64,000 nt of DNA from contig NZ_SAWZ01000002.1 of the NCBI RefSeq assembly GCF_004122095.1, forward strand, positions 1 to 64,000, read 5' to 3'. A model generated the notes under the pieces. That model did not search any database, was not told the DNA's origin, and worked only from the letters and a program-made list of their open reading frames with translations. This DNA is from Pseudoxanthomonas composti. Lineage in GTDB: Bacteria > Pseudomonadota > Gammaproteobacteria > Xanthomonadales > Xanthomonadaceae. The translations under genes were made by a program, and so were the position numbers. Of the stretch, positions 1-8,791 are shown piece by piece (positions within the stretch are counted from its first letter, which is position 1; every line of letters starts with the position of its first letter).

Positions 1-2093
1 AAGCCGGCGCCGATGCCCCCGCCGGGACCGACGCCGCGCGTCCGGCCCGCACCGTGCGTCCGCCGGCACCGGCCCCGGCGCCGCGCCGCGAGCCGGAGCG
101 TGCCGCCCCGGCCACGCCGCGCCACAAGACCCGCGGTTCGCATGCGATGGTGGCCGGCGTCGAGGATGACGACAGCACCCAGCGTTTCGCCGGCCAGTTG
201 CACCTGTCGGCGGCCGACCGTGCCCGTCGCGGCGCCTCGCGCGGCAAGCCGCGCGCCGGCCAGCCCAACCGTCGCAGCGAGCAGAGCCGCAGCGCCTCGG
301 GCAGCCACCAGTTCGCGCGCCCGACCGCGCCGGTGGTGCGCGATATCACCATCGGTGAGGCGATCACCGTCGGCGACCTGGCGCAGAAGCTCGCGCTCAA
401 GGGCGGCGAGGTGGTCAAGGCGTTGTTCAAGATGGGCGTGATGGCCACCATCACCCAGACCATCGACTACGACACCGCCGAGCTGGTGGCCGAGGAACTG
501 GGCCACAAGGTCTCCCGTGCCAACGAGGCCAACGCCGAGGACGCGCTGCTGGCGCATGTGGAAGACGTGCAGGGCGACCGCTCGCCGCGTCCGCCGGTGG
601 TGACCATCATGGGTCACGTCGACCACGGCAAGACCTCGCTGCTGGACTACATCCGCCGCACCAAGGTGGCCACCGGCGAAGCCGGCGGCATCACCCAGCA
701 CATCGGCGCCTACCACGTGGAAACCGACAGGGGCGTCATCAGCTTCCTGGACACCCCCGGCCATGCCGCGTTCACCGCCATGCGCGCCCGCGGCGCCAAG
801 CTGACCGACATCGTCGTGCTGGTGGTGGCGGCCGATGACGGCGTCATGCCGCAGACCATCGAGTCGGTGCAGCAGGCCAAGGCGGCCGGCGTGCCGCTGA
901 TCGTGGCGGTCAACAAGATCGACAAGTCCGCCGCCGATCCGCTGCGGGTGAAGAACGAACTGCTGACCCACGAAGTGGTGGCCGAGGAGTTCGGTGGCGA
1001 CACCCAGTTCATCGAGCTGTCGGCCAAGACCGGCCAGGGCATCGACAACCTGCTGGACGCCATCTCGCTGCAGGCCGAGGTGCTGGAACTGACCGCGGTG
1101 CCCGATGGGCGTGCCACCGGCACGGTCATCGAGTCCTCGCTGGACAAGGGCCGCGGCCCGGTCGCCACCGTGCTGGTGCAGCAGGGTCAGCTGAAGAAGG
1201 GCGATTACCTGGTGTGCGGCGTGCAGTACGGCCGCGTGCGCGCGCTGTTCGACGAGACCGGCGGCCAGCCGGCCTCGGCTGGCCCGTCGATCCCGGTGCA
1301 GGTGCTGGGTCTGTCCGGCGTGCCCGATGCAGGCGATGATTTCGTGGTGGTGGACGACGAGCGCCTGGCCAAGGACGTGGCCCAGCAGCGCGATGCCAAG
1401 CGCCGCGAGTCGCGCCTGGTGGCCTCGGCCGGCAGCCGCATGGAAGACATCATGGCCCAGCTGGGCAAGGGCGATGGCCAGCTCAGCCTGAACCTGATCA
1501 TCAAGGCCGACGTGCAGGGCTCGGTGGAAGCGCTGCGCCATTCGCTGGTGGCGCTGTCCAACGAGGACATCCGCATCAACATCATCAGCGCCGGCGTCGG
1601 TGGCATCACCGAGTCCGATGCCAACTCGGCCACGGCCTCCAAGGCCACGATCATCGGCTTCAACGTGCGTGCCGACGCGTCGGCACGCCGCCTGGTCGAA
1701 GCCAACGGCGTGGACATGCGTTACTTCTCGATCATCTATGACGTGATCGATCAGGTGAAGCAGGTGGCGTCCGGTCTGCTGGGCGTGGAGATCCGCGAGG
1801 AGATCATCGGTATCGCACAGGTGCGCGATGTGTTCCGCAGCTCCAAGTTCGGCGCGGTGGCCGGCTGCATGGTCATCGAGGGCGTGGTCAAGCGCTCCAA
1901 GCCGATCCGCGTGCTGCGCGACAACACCGTGGTCTTCGAGGGCGAACTGGAATCGCTGCGCCGCTTCAAGGAGAACGTGGACGAAGTGCGCAACGGCACC
2001 GAGTGCGGTATCGGCGTGAAGGCCTACAACGACGTCAAGGCCGGCGACCAGATCGAGTGCTTCGAGCGCATCGAAGTGCAGCGCACGCTGTGA
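1..2093 (+). CDS. infB: translation initiation factor IF-2 (5' part missing)
   Basis: GTPase that brings initiator fMet-tRNA to the 30S subunit and promotes 70S joining. The reading frame is open from the window edge (first full codon at 3), so the start lies outside. A Lys/Arg/Ala-rich linker is followed by an IF2_N domain and then the G domain with GHVDHGKT (about 610-635), DTPGHAAF (about 750-775) and NKID (about 910-925). The beta-barrel and IF2 C-terminal domains follow to the stop at 2091-2093. At least 695 residues are present. It is the first gene of the infB-rbfA-truB-rpsO-pnp block, usually preceded by nusA, which is not visible here. Start coordinate reflects the window edge only. 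Confidence 0.97.
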   Translation, partial: AGADAPAGTDAARPARTVRPPAPAPAPRREPERAAPATPRHKTRGSHAMVAGVEDDDSTQRFAGQLHLSAADRARRGASRGKPRAGQPNRRSEQSRSASGSHQFARPTAPVVRDITIGEAITVGDLAQKLALKGGEVVKALFKMGVMATITQTIDYDTAELVAEELGHKVSRANEANAEDALLAHVEDVQGDRSPRPPVVTIMGHVDHGKTSLLDYIRRTKVATGEAGGITQHIGAYHVETDRGVISFLDTPGHAAFTAMRARGAKLTDIVVLVVAADDGVMPQTIESVQQAKAAGVPLIVAVNKIDKSAADPLRVKNELLTHEVVAEEFGGDTQFIELSAKTGQGIDNLLDAISLQAEVLELTAVPDGRATGTVIESSLDKGRGPVATVLVQQGQLKKGDYLVCGVQYGRVRALFDETGGQPASAGPSIPVQVLGLSGVPDAGDDFVVVDDERLAKDVAQQRDAKRRESRLVASAGSRMEDIMAQLGKGDGQLSLNLIIKADVQGSVEALRHSLVALSNEDIRINIISAGVGGITESDANSATASKATIIGFNVRADASARRLVEANGVDMRYFSIIYDVIDQVKQVASGLLGVEIREEIIGIAQVRDVFRSSKFGAVAGCMVIEGVVKRSKPIRVLRDNTVVFEGELESLRRFKENVDEVRNGTECGIGVKAYNDVKAGDQIECFERIEVQRTL

Positions 2094-2101
2094 TGAGGTC
2101 A

Positions 2102-2192
2102 GGAACGAGTGAGGAGAAACGAGAAACGAGTGCTTGTCAGCCGTCGATCTCGCTCCGCTTTCACTCGTTCCTCGTTTCTCTCCACTCGTTCC
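2102..2192. repeat. inverted heptamer-repeat hairpin between infB and rbfA
   Basis: Two 31-bp arms (2102-2132 and 2162-2192) are reverse complements at 28 of 31 positions, separated by a 29-bp core. Each arm is built from GAGAAAC/GAACGAG-type units spaced about 7 bp apart. The element fills most of the infB-rbfA gap and would form a very strong RNA stem in the intergenic mRNA. There is no U-tract, so it is not a standard terminator. The architecture resembles the GGGGACC element at 37436-37740. Confidence 0.85.
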
Positions 2193-2214
2193 TCTCCGCC
2201 AGTCTTCAGGTCTT

Positions 2215-2613
2215 ATGAAAAAGTCTTTCCATCGCACCGACCGCGTGGGCGCCCAGCTGCGTCGCGAACTGGGCACCCTGGTGCACGAGGCGGTGCGCGA
2301 GCACCGGCTGCCTTCGGTCAGCGTGTCCGACGTGGAGGTCACGCGCGACCTGGCCCATGCCAAGGTGTTCGTCACCGCGCTGATGCCGGAGCGTTCGGCC
2401 GAGGCGGTCAAGGGGCTGCGCGAGCTGTCCAAGGACATCCGCATGGCCCTGGCGCGGGCGATGAAGCTGCGCCATGTGCCGGAGTTGCACTTCCAGTACG
2501 ACGATTCGGTCGACAAGGGCGAGCGCATCGAGCATCTGCTGAAGGAACACCCGCCGCTGCCGGAGCAGGACCAGGACGAGGCCGACCCGGCGCCGGACGC
2601 GACCTCACGCTGA
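2215..2613 (+). CDS. rbfA: 30S ribosome-binding factor A
   Basis: Small KH-like protein that binds the 5' helix of 16S rRNA during late 30S maturation and cold adaptation. 132 residues starting [14 protein letters not shown], which is the family's usual N-terminus. The [10 protein letters not shown] start, the central [16 protein letters not shown] strand and the [14 protein letters not shown] segment are all typical. The ATG at 2215 was chosen because the frame upstream runs through the repeat hairpin and has no RbfA-like sequence. The Shine-Dalgarno is weak (cagg about 7 bases upstream). The tail beyond residue 115 is acidic. It follows infB by 121 bp that contain the inverted heptamer repeat, and is followed by a terminator-like hairpin before truB. 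Confidence 0.96.
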   Translation: MKKSFHRTDRVGAQLRRELGTLVHEAVREHRLPSVSVSDVEVTRDLAHAKVFVTALMPERSAEAVKGLRELSKDIRMALARAMKLRHVPELHFQYDDSVDKGERIEHLLKEHPPLPEQDQDEADPAPDATSR

Positions 2614-2652
2614 GGCGGACGGGCGGCGCACGCGCCCCTGTTGGACATCGCG

Positions 2653-2683
2653 GGGTCCGCCATGGGCGGGCCCTTTGTTTTTT
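2653..2683 (+). terminator. terminator or attenuator between rbfA and truB
   Basis: A 9-bp stem (2653-2661 with 2665-2673, one G-U pair, loop ATG) is followed by TTTGTTTTTT (2674-2683). It lies 40 bp after the rbfA stop and 35 bp before truB, so it would reduce read-through within the infB-rbfA-truB unit. Confidence 0.7.
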
Positions 2684-2717
2684 CGCCTTCGTGGCGACCT
2701 TGGAGCACACTCGCACG

Positions 2718-3659
2718 ATGCGGCCCAAGATTCGATTCCGCCGTCTCGACGGCATCCTGTTGCTCGACAAGCCCACCGGCGTGAGCTCCAACCAGGCGCT
2801 GCAGGACGCGCGGCGGCTGCTGCGCGCGGAAAAGGGCGGCCACACCGGCAGCCTGGATCCGCTGGCCACCGGCCTGCTGCCGCTGTGCTTCGGCGAGGCG
2901 ACCAAGATCGCCGGCGGCCTGCTGGGTGCCAGCAAGGCCTACGACGCGGTGGCGCGCCTGGGGCAGGTCACCGATACGGACGATGCCGAGGGCCAGGTAC
3001 TGCGCGAGCGTCCGATCCAGGGCTACACGATTGCGCAAATCGATGCGGCGTTGCGGCAACTGACTGGCGAGCTGACGCAGCGCCCGCCGATCTACTCGGC
3101 GCTCAAGCGTGGCGGCGAGCCGCTGTACGCCAAGGCGCGGCGGGGCGAGCTGGTGGAAGTGGAGGCCCGGCCGGTGCAGGTTTTCCGCTTCGAGCTGCAG
3201 TCGGCCGCCGATCTGCTGGACGGAGGCCAGCCGCTGCTGCGCCTGCGCGTGGAGTGCGGCTCGGGCACCTATGTGCGCAGCCTGGTGCGCGACCTGGGCG
3301 AGCTGCTGGGCTGTGGCGCCCATGTCGCGGCGTTGCGACGCCTATGGGTGGAGCCCTTCGTGGAGCCGCGGATGTGGACCATGGAGGAGCTGCACGCCCT
3401 GGCCGAACGCGACCCGGCCAGCCTGGAGGCCTGCGTGCTGCCGCTGGAGGCCGGGCTGGCGGCCTGGCCGCGGATCGATTTGACCGAGGAGGCCGCCGCA
3501 CGCCTGCGCCTGGGCCAGCGCCTGTCCGGCGTTCCCGGTGAGCCCGGCGAGGTGGCCGTATTCAGCGCCAGCGGCCAGCCGATCGGCCTGGCGCAGCTGA
3601 GCGCGCAAGGCCAGCTGGCGCCGCAACGCCTGTTCAACTGGGCCGCCAATCCGGCGTGA
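2718..3659 (+). CDS. truB: tRNA pseudouridine(55) synthase
   Basis: Makes pseudouridine 55 in the T-loop of elongator tRNAs. 313 residues starting [19 protein letters not shown]. The catalytic aspartate is D47 in the [16 protein letters not shown] motif, and the YSALKRGG and [15 protein letters not shown] signatures of the TruB family are present, followed by a C-terminal PUA-like region. ATG 2718 places the KPTGVSS motif at the usual distance from the N-terminus; a longer upstream extension of the frame has no homologous look. It is third in the infB-rbfA-truB-rpsO-pnp block. Confidence 0.97.
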   Translation: MRPKIRFRRLDGILLLDKPTGVSSNQALQDARRLLRAEKGGHTGSLDPLATGLLPLCFGEATKIAGGLLGASKAYDAVARLGQVTDTDDAEGQVLRERPIQGYTIAQIDAALRQLTGELTQRPPIYSALKRGGEPLYAKARRGELVEVEARPVQVFRFELQSAADLLDGGQPLLRLRVECGSGTYVRSLVRDLGELLGCGAHVAALRRLWVEPFVEPRMWTMEELHALAERDPASLEACVLPLEAGLAAWPRIDLTEEAAARLRLGQRLSGVPGEPGEVAVFSASGQPIGLAQLSAQGQLAPQRLFNWAANPA

Positions 3660-3674
3660 ACGACCAGTTCAGGC

Positions 3675-3703
3675 TTGTTCCGGGCGGGGCGAAGGCCTAC
3701 ACT
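3675..3703 (+). promoter_or_regulatory. sigma-70 type promoter for rpsO
   Basis: TTGTTC (3675-3680) and TACACT (3698-3703) are separated by exactly 17 bp. They lie just after the truB stop and about 135 bp upstream of rpsO, implying a long rpsO leader. Confidence 0.65.
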
Positions 3704-3730
3704 GTTGCGGCCTTTTTACAGGCATACGTC

Positions 3731-3756
3731 GGCCCGTCCACAGTCACGGGCCTTTT
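3731..3756 (+). terminator. terminator-like hairpin in the rpsO leader
   Basis: A perfect 7-bp stem GGCCCGT/ACGGGCC (3731-3737, 3746-3752) is followed by TTTT. It sits downstream of the rpsO promoter and 82 bp before the start codon, so it may act as an attenuator or as the end of truB read-through transcripts. Confidence 0.5.
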
Positions 3757-3838
3757 CATTGAGCAGTCGGCGAGCCAGTGGTGCGCACGGTGGACATGAC
3801 CGTCGCTTCTGCGGGCCCCGCATCTAATCGAGAACACC

Positions 3839-4099
3839 ATGTCCATCGACACCCAGAAAGTCATTGAAGACAACAAGCGCGGCGCCAACGACACCGGCTC
3901 GCCGGAAGTCCAGGTCGCCCTGCTGACCGCGCGCATCACCATGCTGACCGAGCACTTCAAGACCCACAAGAAGGATCACCACAGCCGCCGCGGCCTGCTG
4001 CAGCTGGTCAACCGCCGCCGCAGCCTGCTGGACTACCTGCACCGCAAGGATGCGCCGCGCTACAAGGCCCTGATCGAGAAGCTGGGTCTGCGTCGCTGA
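3839..4099 (+). CDS. rpsO: 30S ribosomal protein S15
   Basis: Primary 16S rRNA-binding protein of the 30S platform. 86 residues, close to the usual 88-89, with the conserved [30 protein letters not shown] and RRRSLLDYL segments. The ATG at 3839 gives the canonical MSIDTQKV start. The leader is long (about 130 bases from the promoter at 3675-3703) and contains a terminator-like hairpin and a GC-rich palindrome just before the start. In enterobacteria S15 represses its own translation by binding its leader; whether this leader does so is not known. It is followed by a strong terminator and then pnp. Confidence 0.98.
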   Translation: MSIDTQKVIEDNKRGANDTGSPEVQVALLTARITMLTEHFKTHKKDHHSRRGLLQLVNRRRSLLDYLHRKDAPRYKALIEKLGLRR

Positions 4100-4111
4100 G
4101 AAAAGAACACC

Positions 4112-4146
4112 AACCGCGGCGCAGTGATGCGCCGCGGTTCGTTTTT
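4112..4146 (+). terminator. rho-independent terminator after rpsO
   Basis: A perfect 12-bp stem (4112-4123 with 4128-4139), GTGA tetraloop, then CG and TTTTT (4142-4146). It begins 13 bp after the rpsO stop and separates rpsO from pnp. Confidence 0.92.
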
Positions 4147-4177
4147 CTGCTGTTCAGGAAAAACGCACTGCAACATC

Positions 4178-4195
4178 GGCTGCAATACGGCAGCC
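4178..4195 (+). promoter_or_regulatory. stem-loop in the pnp leader
   Basis: GGCTGC (4178-4183) pairs with GCAGCC (4190-4195) around a 6-base loop, followed by further GC-rich self-complementary sequence before the pnp start. Enterobacterial pnp leaders carry an RNase III-cleaved hairpin used for autoregulation; a comparable role here is inference from position only. Confidence 0.4.
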
Positions 4196-4257
4196 AGCCG
4201 GAGGCGGCAGGGGCCGCAGCCGTGTCAAACCAGATTCGAGACCCTTAGGAAACCCAC

Positions 4258-6366
4258 GTGGCAAAAATCACCAAGACCTTCCAGTACGGCAAACACACCG
4301 TCACCCTCGAGACCGGCGAAATCGCCCGCCAGGCCAGCGGCGCCGTCATCGTCAAGATGGACGACACCGTGCTGCTGGTCAGTGCCGTTGCCGCCAAGAG
4401 CGCGCGCGAAGGGCAGGACTTCTTCCCGCTGACGGTGGATTACCAGGAGAAGTTCTACGCCGGCGGCCGTATCCCGGGTGGCTTCTTCAAGCGCGAAGGC
4501 CGGCCGACGGAGAAGGAAACGCTGATCTCGCGCCTGATCGATCGCCCGATCCGCCCGCTGTTCCCCGAGGACTACAAGAACGAGGTCCAGATCATCGCCA
4601 CGGTGATGTCGCTGAACCCGGAGATCGACGGCGACATCGCCGCCCTGATCGGCGCCTCGGCCGCCCTGTCGCTGGCCGGCACCCCCTTCAAGGGTCCGAT
4701 CGGCGCGGCCAAGGTCGGCTACAAGAACGGTGAGTACATCCTCAACCCGACCGTGTCCGAGCTGAAGGAATCGCAGCTGGAGCTGGTGGTGGCCGGTACC
4801 GCCAACGCCGTGCTGATGGTCGAGTCCGAAGCGGCGCTGCTGTCCGAGGAAGTGATGCTGGGCGCCGTGACCTTCGGTCACCGCGAGATGCAGAAGGTGA
4901 TCAACGCGATCAACGAGCTGACCGTGGAAGCCGGCACCAAGCCGTCCAGCTGGGTCGCCCCGGCCAAGAACGAGGCGCTGATCTCGGCGCTGAAGGAAGC
5001 CGTCGGTGGCAGGCTGTCCGAGGCCTTCCAGGTGCGCGACAAGCTGCAGCGTCGCGATGCCATCTCGGCCATCAAGAAGGACGTGATCGAATCGCTGGCC
5101 GGCCGCGTGGAGTCCGAAGGCTGGTCCTCGGCCGAGCTGTCCAAGGAGTTCGGCGAGCTGGAATACAGCACCATGCGTAACTCGGTGCTGGACACCAAGG
5201 TCCGCATCGACGGCCGTGCGCTGGACACCGTCCGCCCGATCACCGTGCAGACCAGCGTGCTGCCGCGCGTGCATGGCTCGGCCCTGTTCACCCGTGGCGA
5301 GACCCAGGCGATCGTGGCGATCACCCTGGGCACCGCGCGCGATGGCCAGGTCATCGACGCGGTGGCCGGCGAGTACAAGGACAACTTCCTGTTCCATTAC
5401 AACTTCCCGCCGTACTCGGTGGGTGAGTGCGGCCGCTTCGGCGCGCCCAAGCGTCGCGAGATCGGCCACGGCCGCCTGGCCAAGCGCGGCGTGCTGGCGG
5501 TGATGCCGACCCTGGAAGCCTTCCCGTACACGATCCGCGTGGTCTCGGAAATCACCGAGTCCAACGGCTCCTCGTCGATGGCCTCGGTCTGCGGCTCCTC
5601 GCTGGCGCTGATGGATGCCGGCGTGCCGGTGAAGTCGCCGGTGGCCGGTATCGCGATGGGCCTGGTGAAGGAAGACGACCGCTTCGTGGTGCTGTCGGAC
5701 ATCCTGGGCGATGAAGACCACCTGGGCGACATGGACTTCAAGGTGGCCGGTACTTCCGAGGGCATCTCCGCCCTGCAGATGGACATCAAGATCGAAGGCA
5801 TCACCGAAGAGATCATGAAGCAGGCGCTGGAGCAGGCCAAGGCCGGCCGTCTGCACATCCTCGGCGAGATGTCCAAGGGCCTGACCGCGCCGCGTTCGGA
5901 GCTGTCCGAGTACGCGCCGCGTCTGCTGACCATCAAGATCCACCCGGACAAGATCCGCGAAGTGATCGGCAAGGGCGGCGCCACCATCCAAGGCATCACC
6001 AAGGAAACCGGCACCCAGATCGACATCCAGGACGACGGCACCATCGTCATCGCCTCGGTCAACAACGCCGCCGCGCAGGCCGCCAAGGCCCGCATCGAGC
6101 AGATCACCTCGGACGTGGAGCCGGGCCGCATCTACGAAGGCAAGGTCGCCAAGATCATGGACTTCGGTGCGTTCGTCACCATCCTGCCGGGCAAGGACGG
6201 CCTGGTACACGTCTCGCAGATCTCCAACGAGCGCGTGGAGAAGGTCGGCGACAAGCTGAAGGAAGGCGACGTGGTCAAGGTCAAGGTGCTGGAAGTGGAC
6301 AAGCAGGGCCGTATCCGCCTGTCCATGAAGGCCGTGGAAGAAGGCGAGGGCGTGCCGGCCGAGTAA
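4258..6366 (+). CDS. pnp: polyribonucleotide nucleotidyltransferase (PNPase)
   Basis: 3'-5' phosphorolytic exoribonuclease of the RNA degradosome. 702 residues: two RNase PH-like domains (about 10-215 and 310-520) joined by an all-alpha linker, a KH domain with the GKGG loop (near 565-570) and a C-terminal S1 domain starting [17 protein letters not shown]. The [21 protein letters not shown] stretch and the second-domain catalytic region with [16 protein letters not shown] are intact. The start is GTG at 4258, preceded by TTAGGAAA as Shine-Dalgarno; [11 protein letters not shown] is the typical N-terminus. It is separated from rpsO by a strong terminator, so it probably has its own promoter in the 110-bp leader, and is followed by a terminator. 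Confidence 0.98.
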   Translation: MAKITKTFQYGKHTVTLETGEIARQASGAVIVKMDDTVLLVSAVAAKSAREGQDFFPLTVDYQEKFYAGGRIPGGFFKREGRPTEKETLISRLIDRPIRPLFPEDYKNEVQIIATVMSLNPEIDGDIAALIGASAALSLAGTPFKGPIGAAKVGYKNGEYILNPTVSELKESQLELVVAGTANAVLMVESEAALLSEEVMLGAVTFGHREMQKVINAINELTVEAGTKPSSWVAPAKNEALISALKEAVGGRLSEAFQVRDKLQRRDAISAIKKDVIESLAGRVESEGWSSAELSKEFGELEYSTMRNSVLDTKVRIDGRALDTVRPITVQTSVLPRVHGSALFTRGETQAIVAITLGTARDGQVIDAVAGEYKDNFLFHYNFPPYSVGECGRFGAPKRREIGHGRLAKRGVLAVMPTLEAFPYTIRVVSEITESNGSSSMASVCGSSLALMDAGVPVKSPVAGIAMGLVKEDDRFVVLSDILGDEDHLGDMDFKVAGTSEGISALQMDIKIEGITEEIMKQALEQAKAGRLHILGEMSKGLTAPRSELSEYAPRLLTIKIHPDKIREVIGKGGATIQGITKETGTQIDIQDDGTIVIASVNNAAAQAAKARIEQITSDVEPGRIYEGKVAKIMDFGAFVTILPGKDGLVHVSQISNERVEKVGDKLKEGDVVKVKVLEVDKQGRIRLSMKAVEEGEGVPAE

Positions 6367-6391
6367 GCCGACACGTTCGATGCTGCATGAG

Positions 6392-6421
6392 GAAAGCGGG
6401 CCATTGGCCCGCTTTCTTTTT
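6392..6421 (+). terminator. rho-independent terminator after pnp
   Basis: An 11-bp perfect stem (6392-6402 with 6406-6416), 3-base loop, then TTTTT (6417-6421), 25 bp after the pnp stop. The remaining 6422-6615 contains no recognisable gene. Confidence 0.93.
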
Positions 6422-6615
6422 GTGTGGAGTGTGGAACATACGCCTCCGGCCAGGGCGCTGGCCGGTGCAAGCAGAGCCATTTTTTCGCCAAGCCCGAGCA
6501 CAGATGCGGCCTTGCTGCGTAAACCGCCCTCGTCTCGGATCGGCCGCCGCAGGCCGCCGCAGCTGCCGATGGCCGAGCCCGGTGATGATCAAACCTGATG
6601 CTGGGGCTCCAGGCT

Positions 6616-7965
6616 TCAATGCCGGGGCAGACGGAGCGTGACCCGCAAGCCACGCGGGCGACGGTTGGCCAACACCAGCATCCCGCCATGCGCTTCAGCG
6701 ATGCGCTCGGCAATCGCCAGGCCAAGGCCGACGCCGCCTGTCGCACGACTGCGCGAGTCCTCCAGTCGCCTGAACGGCGTGGTGATGCCGGGCAGCTGCG
6801 CTTCGGGGATGCCAGGGCCGTCGTCGTCGATGTGGAGGTTGGCCCAGTCCGCGCGCAGCTCGATGGCAAGGCGGGCGTTGCCGGCGAAGCGCAGCGCGTT
6901 GTCGAGCAGATTATCGACCGCCCTGTGCAGCGCGTCGGCGTCGGCCTGCACATGCGCATCTGCACCTCCCGGCACGAAGGCCACCTCCTGGCCCAGCGAC
7001 TGCCGGTCCGCAGCGATGGCCTCCACCAGCGCCTCGAGGTTGACCGCTTGCAGCCGTGCTGGCTGGGCCTGCGCGCGCGCATAGGCGAGCATCTGGTCGA
7101 TCATCGCGGCCATGCGGTCGAGGTCGCCGATCATGCGCAGGCGCTCGTTTCCTGGGACCAGCTCGGCGCGGATGCGCAGCGCGGTCAGTGGTGTGCGCAG
7201 GTCGTGCGCGATGGCCGCGAACGCCTGCACGCGTTCGCGGGCATGACTGGCCAGGCGGGCGTGCATGGCATTCATGGCCTCGCCGACTGCACGCAGTTCG
7301 GGCGGGCCATCGAGCGGAAAGCCGGCGCCGCTGTCCAGCTCGCTCGCCGCCGCCGCGCGCGCCAAACGCTGGATCGGCTTGGAAAGCTGCCTGGCGGCGA
7401 ACCACACCGGCAGCGCCAGCAACGCCATCGCCACGGCGAATGCCGCGATCATCCGCAGCCGCCAGCCCGCCAACCGTTGGTCCACAGGTGTCAGGGTCCG
7501 CCAGCGCCCGTCCTGGCCCCGGAGCGCCGCGCTGAAAGCAGGCAGGGACGTGTCCGGGCCGGGCCGCGCATCGGCGCCATAGCGCATCTGGAAGCCGCGT
7601 TCGTCGCTGTCCACCAGCAGGGCGCGCTCGCCGATCAGAATCACGCTCTGTCCGTTGCCGCTGGCCTTGCCGGCACCGGGCGTGTCCAGCCAGCAGGCGC
7701 GCACCCGCGGCGGACGGACGTGTGCCGCCTGCGCCAGCGCCGCCTCCACCTGTGCGACGCGAGGACAGGACGGCGGATCGCCCGGTGCGACCCTGAAGCG
7801 GGCACTGTGCTGGCCGTCGAATGCCGCCACGGCCTCGCGCACGCTCATGCGGATAGGCGCAGGCATGGGCGTGGCCAGCACGATGCCGAAGCACAGGGCG
7901 AAAGCAAGCACCAGGGTGGCCAGCGCTAACGTCGCCACCTGCGCCAGGAGCGGCAGCGGCCTCAC
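6616..7965 (-). CDS. sensor histidine kinase of an OmpR-type two-component system
   Basis: 449-residue inner-membrane kinase. TM1 about residues 8-31, a periplasmic domain of about 140 residues with two cysteines (C67, C91), TM2 about 171-190, HAMP about 190-245, HisKA with H254 in AIAHDLRTPLTALR, then a HATPase domain with an N-box (NLLDNALRFAG), DDGPGIP and GVGLGLAIA. The start is GTG at 7965, overlapping the regulator's TGA in a GTGA arrangement, so translation is coupled. The layout resembles EnvZ/QseC-like sensors. The stimulus is unknown; the divergent neighbour is a secreted HExxH protein, which might be its target or effector (inference). Confidence 0.9.
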   Translation of the reverse strand: MRPLPLLAQVATLALATLVLAFALCFGIVLATPMPAPIRMSVREAVAAFDGQHSARFRVAPGDPPSCPRVAQVEAALAQAAHVRPPRVRACWLDTPGAGKASGNGQSVILIGERALLVDSDERGFQMRYGADARPGPDTSLPAFSAALRGQDGRWRTLTPVDQRLAGWRLRMIAAFAVAMALLALPVWFAARQLSKPIQRLARAAAASELDSGAGFPLDGPPELRAVGEAMNAMHARLASHARERVQAFAAIAHDLRTPLTALRIRAELVPGNERLRMIGDLDRMAAMIDQMLAYARAQAQPARLQAVNLEALVEAIAADRQSLGQEVAFVPGGADAHVQADADALHRAVDNLLDNALRFAGNARLAIELRADWANLHIDDDGPGIPEAQLPGITTPFRRLEDSRSRATGGVGLGLAIAERIAEAHGGMLVLANRRPRGLRVTLRLPRH

Positions 7966-8666
7966 GTCCGCGTCACCGGCGCTTGGAAGCGGTAGCCCAG
8001 GCTGCGTACGGTCTCGATCAGGGCGGCGCCGCCGGCTGCGGCCAGGCGCCGCCGCAGCCGGCTGACGGCCAGATCGATCGCGCGGTCGAAAGGACCCTCC
8101 ACGGCCTCGTGCGTCAGGTCCAGCAGACGGTCGCGACTAAGCACCCGGTGGGGATGGCGCACGAATGCCAGCAGCATCCGGGCTTCGCCTGCGGTCAGTG
8201 CCAGCTCGGCGCCGTTAGGTGCGGTCAGGCGGTGGGAGTCGGCCTCGAACACCCAGCCGGAAAACAGATAGGGGCGCGTCGATGCGGGTGGGCGCGGTGC
8301 CTGTCGGCGCAGGATGGCGCGCACCCGCGCAAGCAGTTCGCGGGGGTCGAACGGCTTGCCGAGATAGTCGAACGCGCCTAGCTCCAGGCCGACCACGCGA
8401 TCGGTCACCTCGACTAGGGCGCTGAGCAGCAGCACGGGCGGACCGTCCTGGCTGAGGCGCCGGCAGATCGACAGGCCGTCCTCGCCAGGCAGCATGATGT
8501 CCAGGATGACCAGATCAGCGGGCTGGCTGCGCAGCAAGGCATCCAGGCCGGCGGCGTCATCGGTGCCCAGCACGTGGAAACCATGTCGGCGCAGGTAAGC
8601 GACGATGGCCTCGCGCACGCTTTCGTCGTCCTCGACCACGACGATCCGGTTGTCCTTGCCTGCCAT
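7962..8666 (-). CDS. OmpR-family response regulator
   Basis: 234-residue transcription factor. Receiver domain residues 7-120 with acidic pocket E12/D13/D14, phospho-acceptor D56 (LVILDIMLPGEDG), and K in the YLGKPFDPREL motif. Residues 135-230 are a winged-helix DNA-binding domain ending in SLGYRFQAPV. ATG at 8666 was chosen because the longer frame upstream has no receiver-like sequence. It is the first gene of a coupled pair with the kinase (4-bp overlap). A perfect 7-5-7 inverted repeat lies 25-43 bp upstream, between this gene and the divergent secreted protein, and is a natural candidate for its binding site. Confidence 0.92.
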   Translation of the reverse strand: MAGKDNRIVVVEDDESVREAIVAYLRRHGFHVLGTDDAAGLDALLRSQPADLVILDIMLPGEDGLSICRRLSQDGPPVLLLSALVEVTDRVVGLELGAFDYLGKPFDPRELLARVRAILRRQAPRPPASTRPYLFSGWVFEADSHRLTAPNGAELALTAGEARMLLAFVRHPHRVLSRDRLLDLTHEAVEGPFDRAIDLAVSRLRRRLAAAGGAALIETVRSLGYRFQAPVTRT

Positions 8667-8690
8667 GCGCGTTTCATAGATCACAGACGT

Positions 8691-8709
8691 ATCGCGATTG
8701 TGTCGCGAT
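8691..8709. promoter_or_regulatory. inverted repeat in the divergent promoter region, possible operator
   Basis: ATCGCGA (8691-8697), 5-bp spacer, TCGCGAT (8703-8709): a perfect palindrome between the response regulator (start 8666) and the divergent HExxH protein (start 8792). Operator function is inferred from symmetry and position. Confidence 0.5.
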
Positions 8710-8791
8710 CGGCCGCGGCGATACAGGTGGGGCATCGATGCGATACCACACCGCGCTGCAATGGCTGTCCAGACGCTTCCCGGATTGACCC

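Noticed and set aside
4225-6501. Minus-strand open frame opposite pnp
   Set aside because: Shadow of PNPase; no recognisable protein features.
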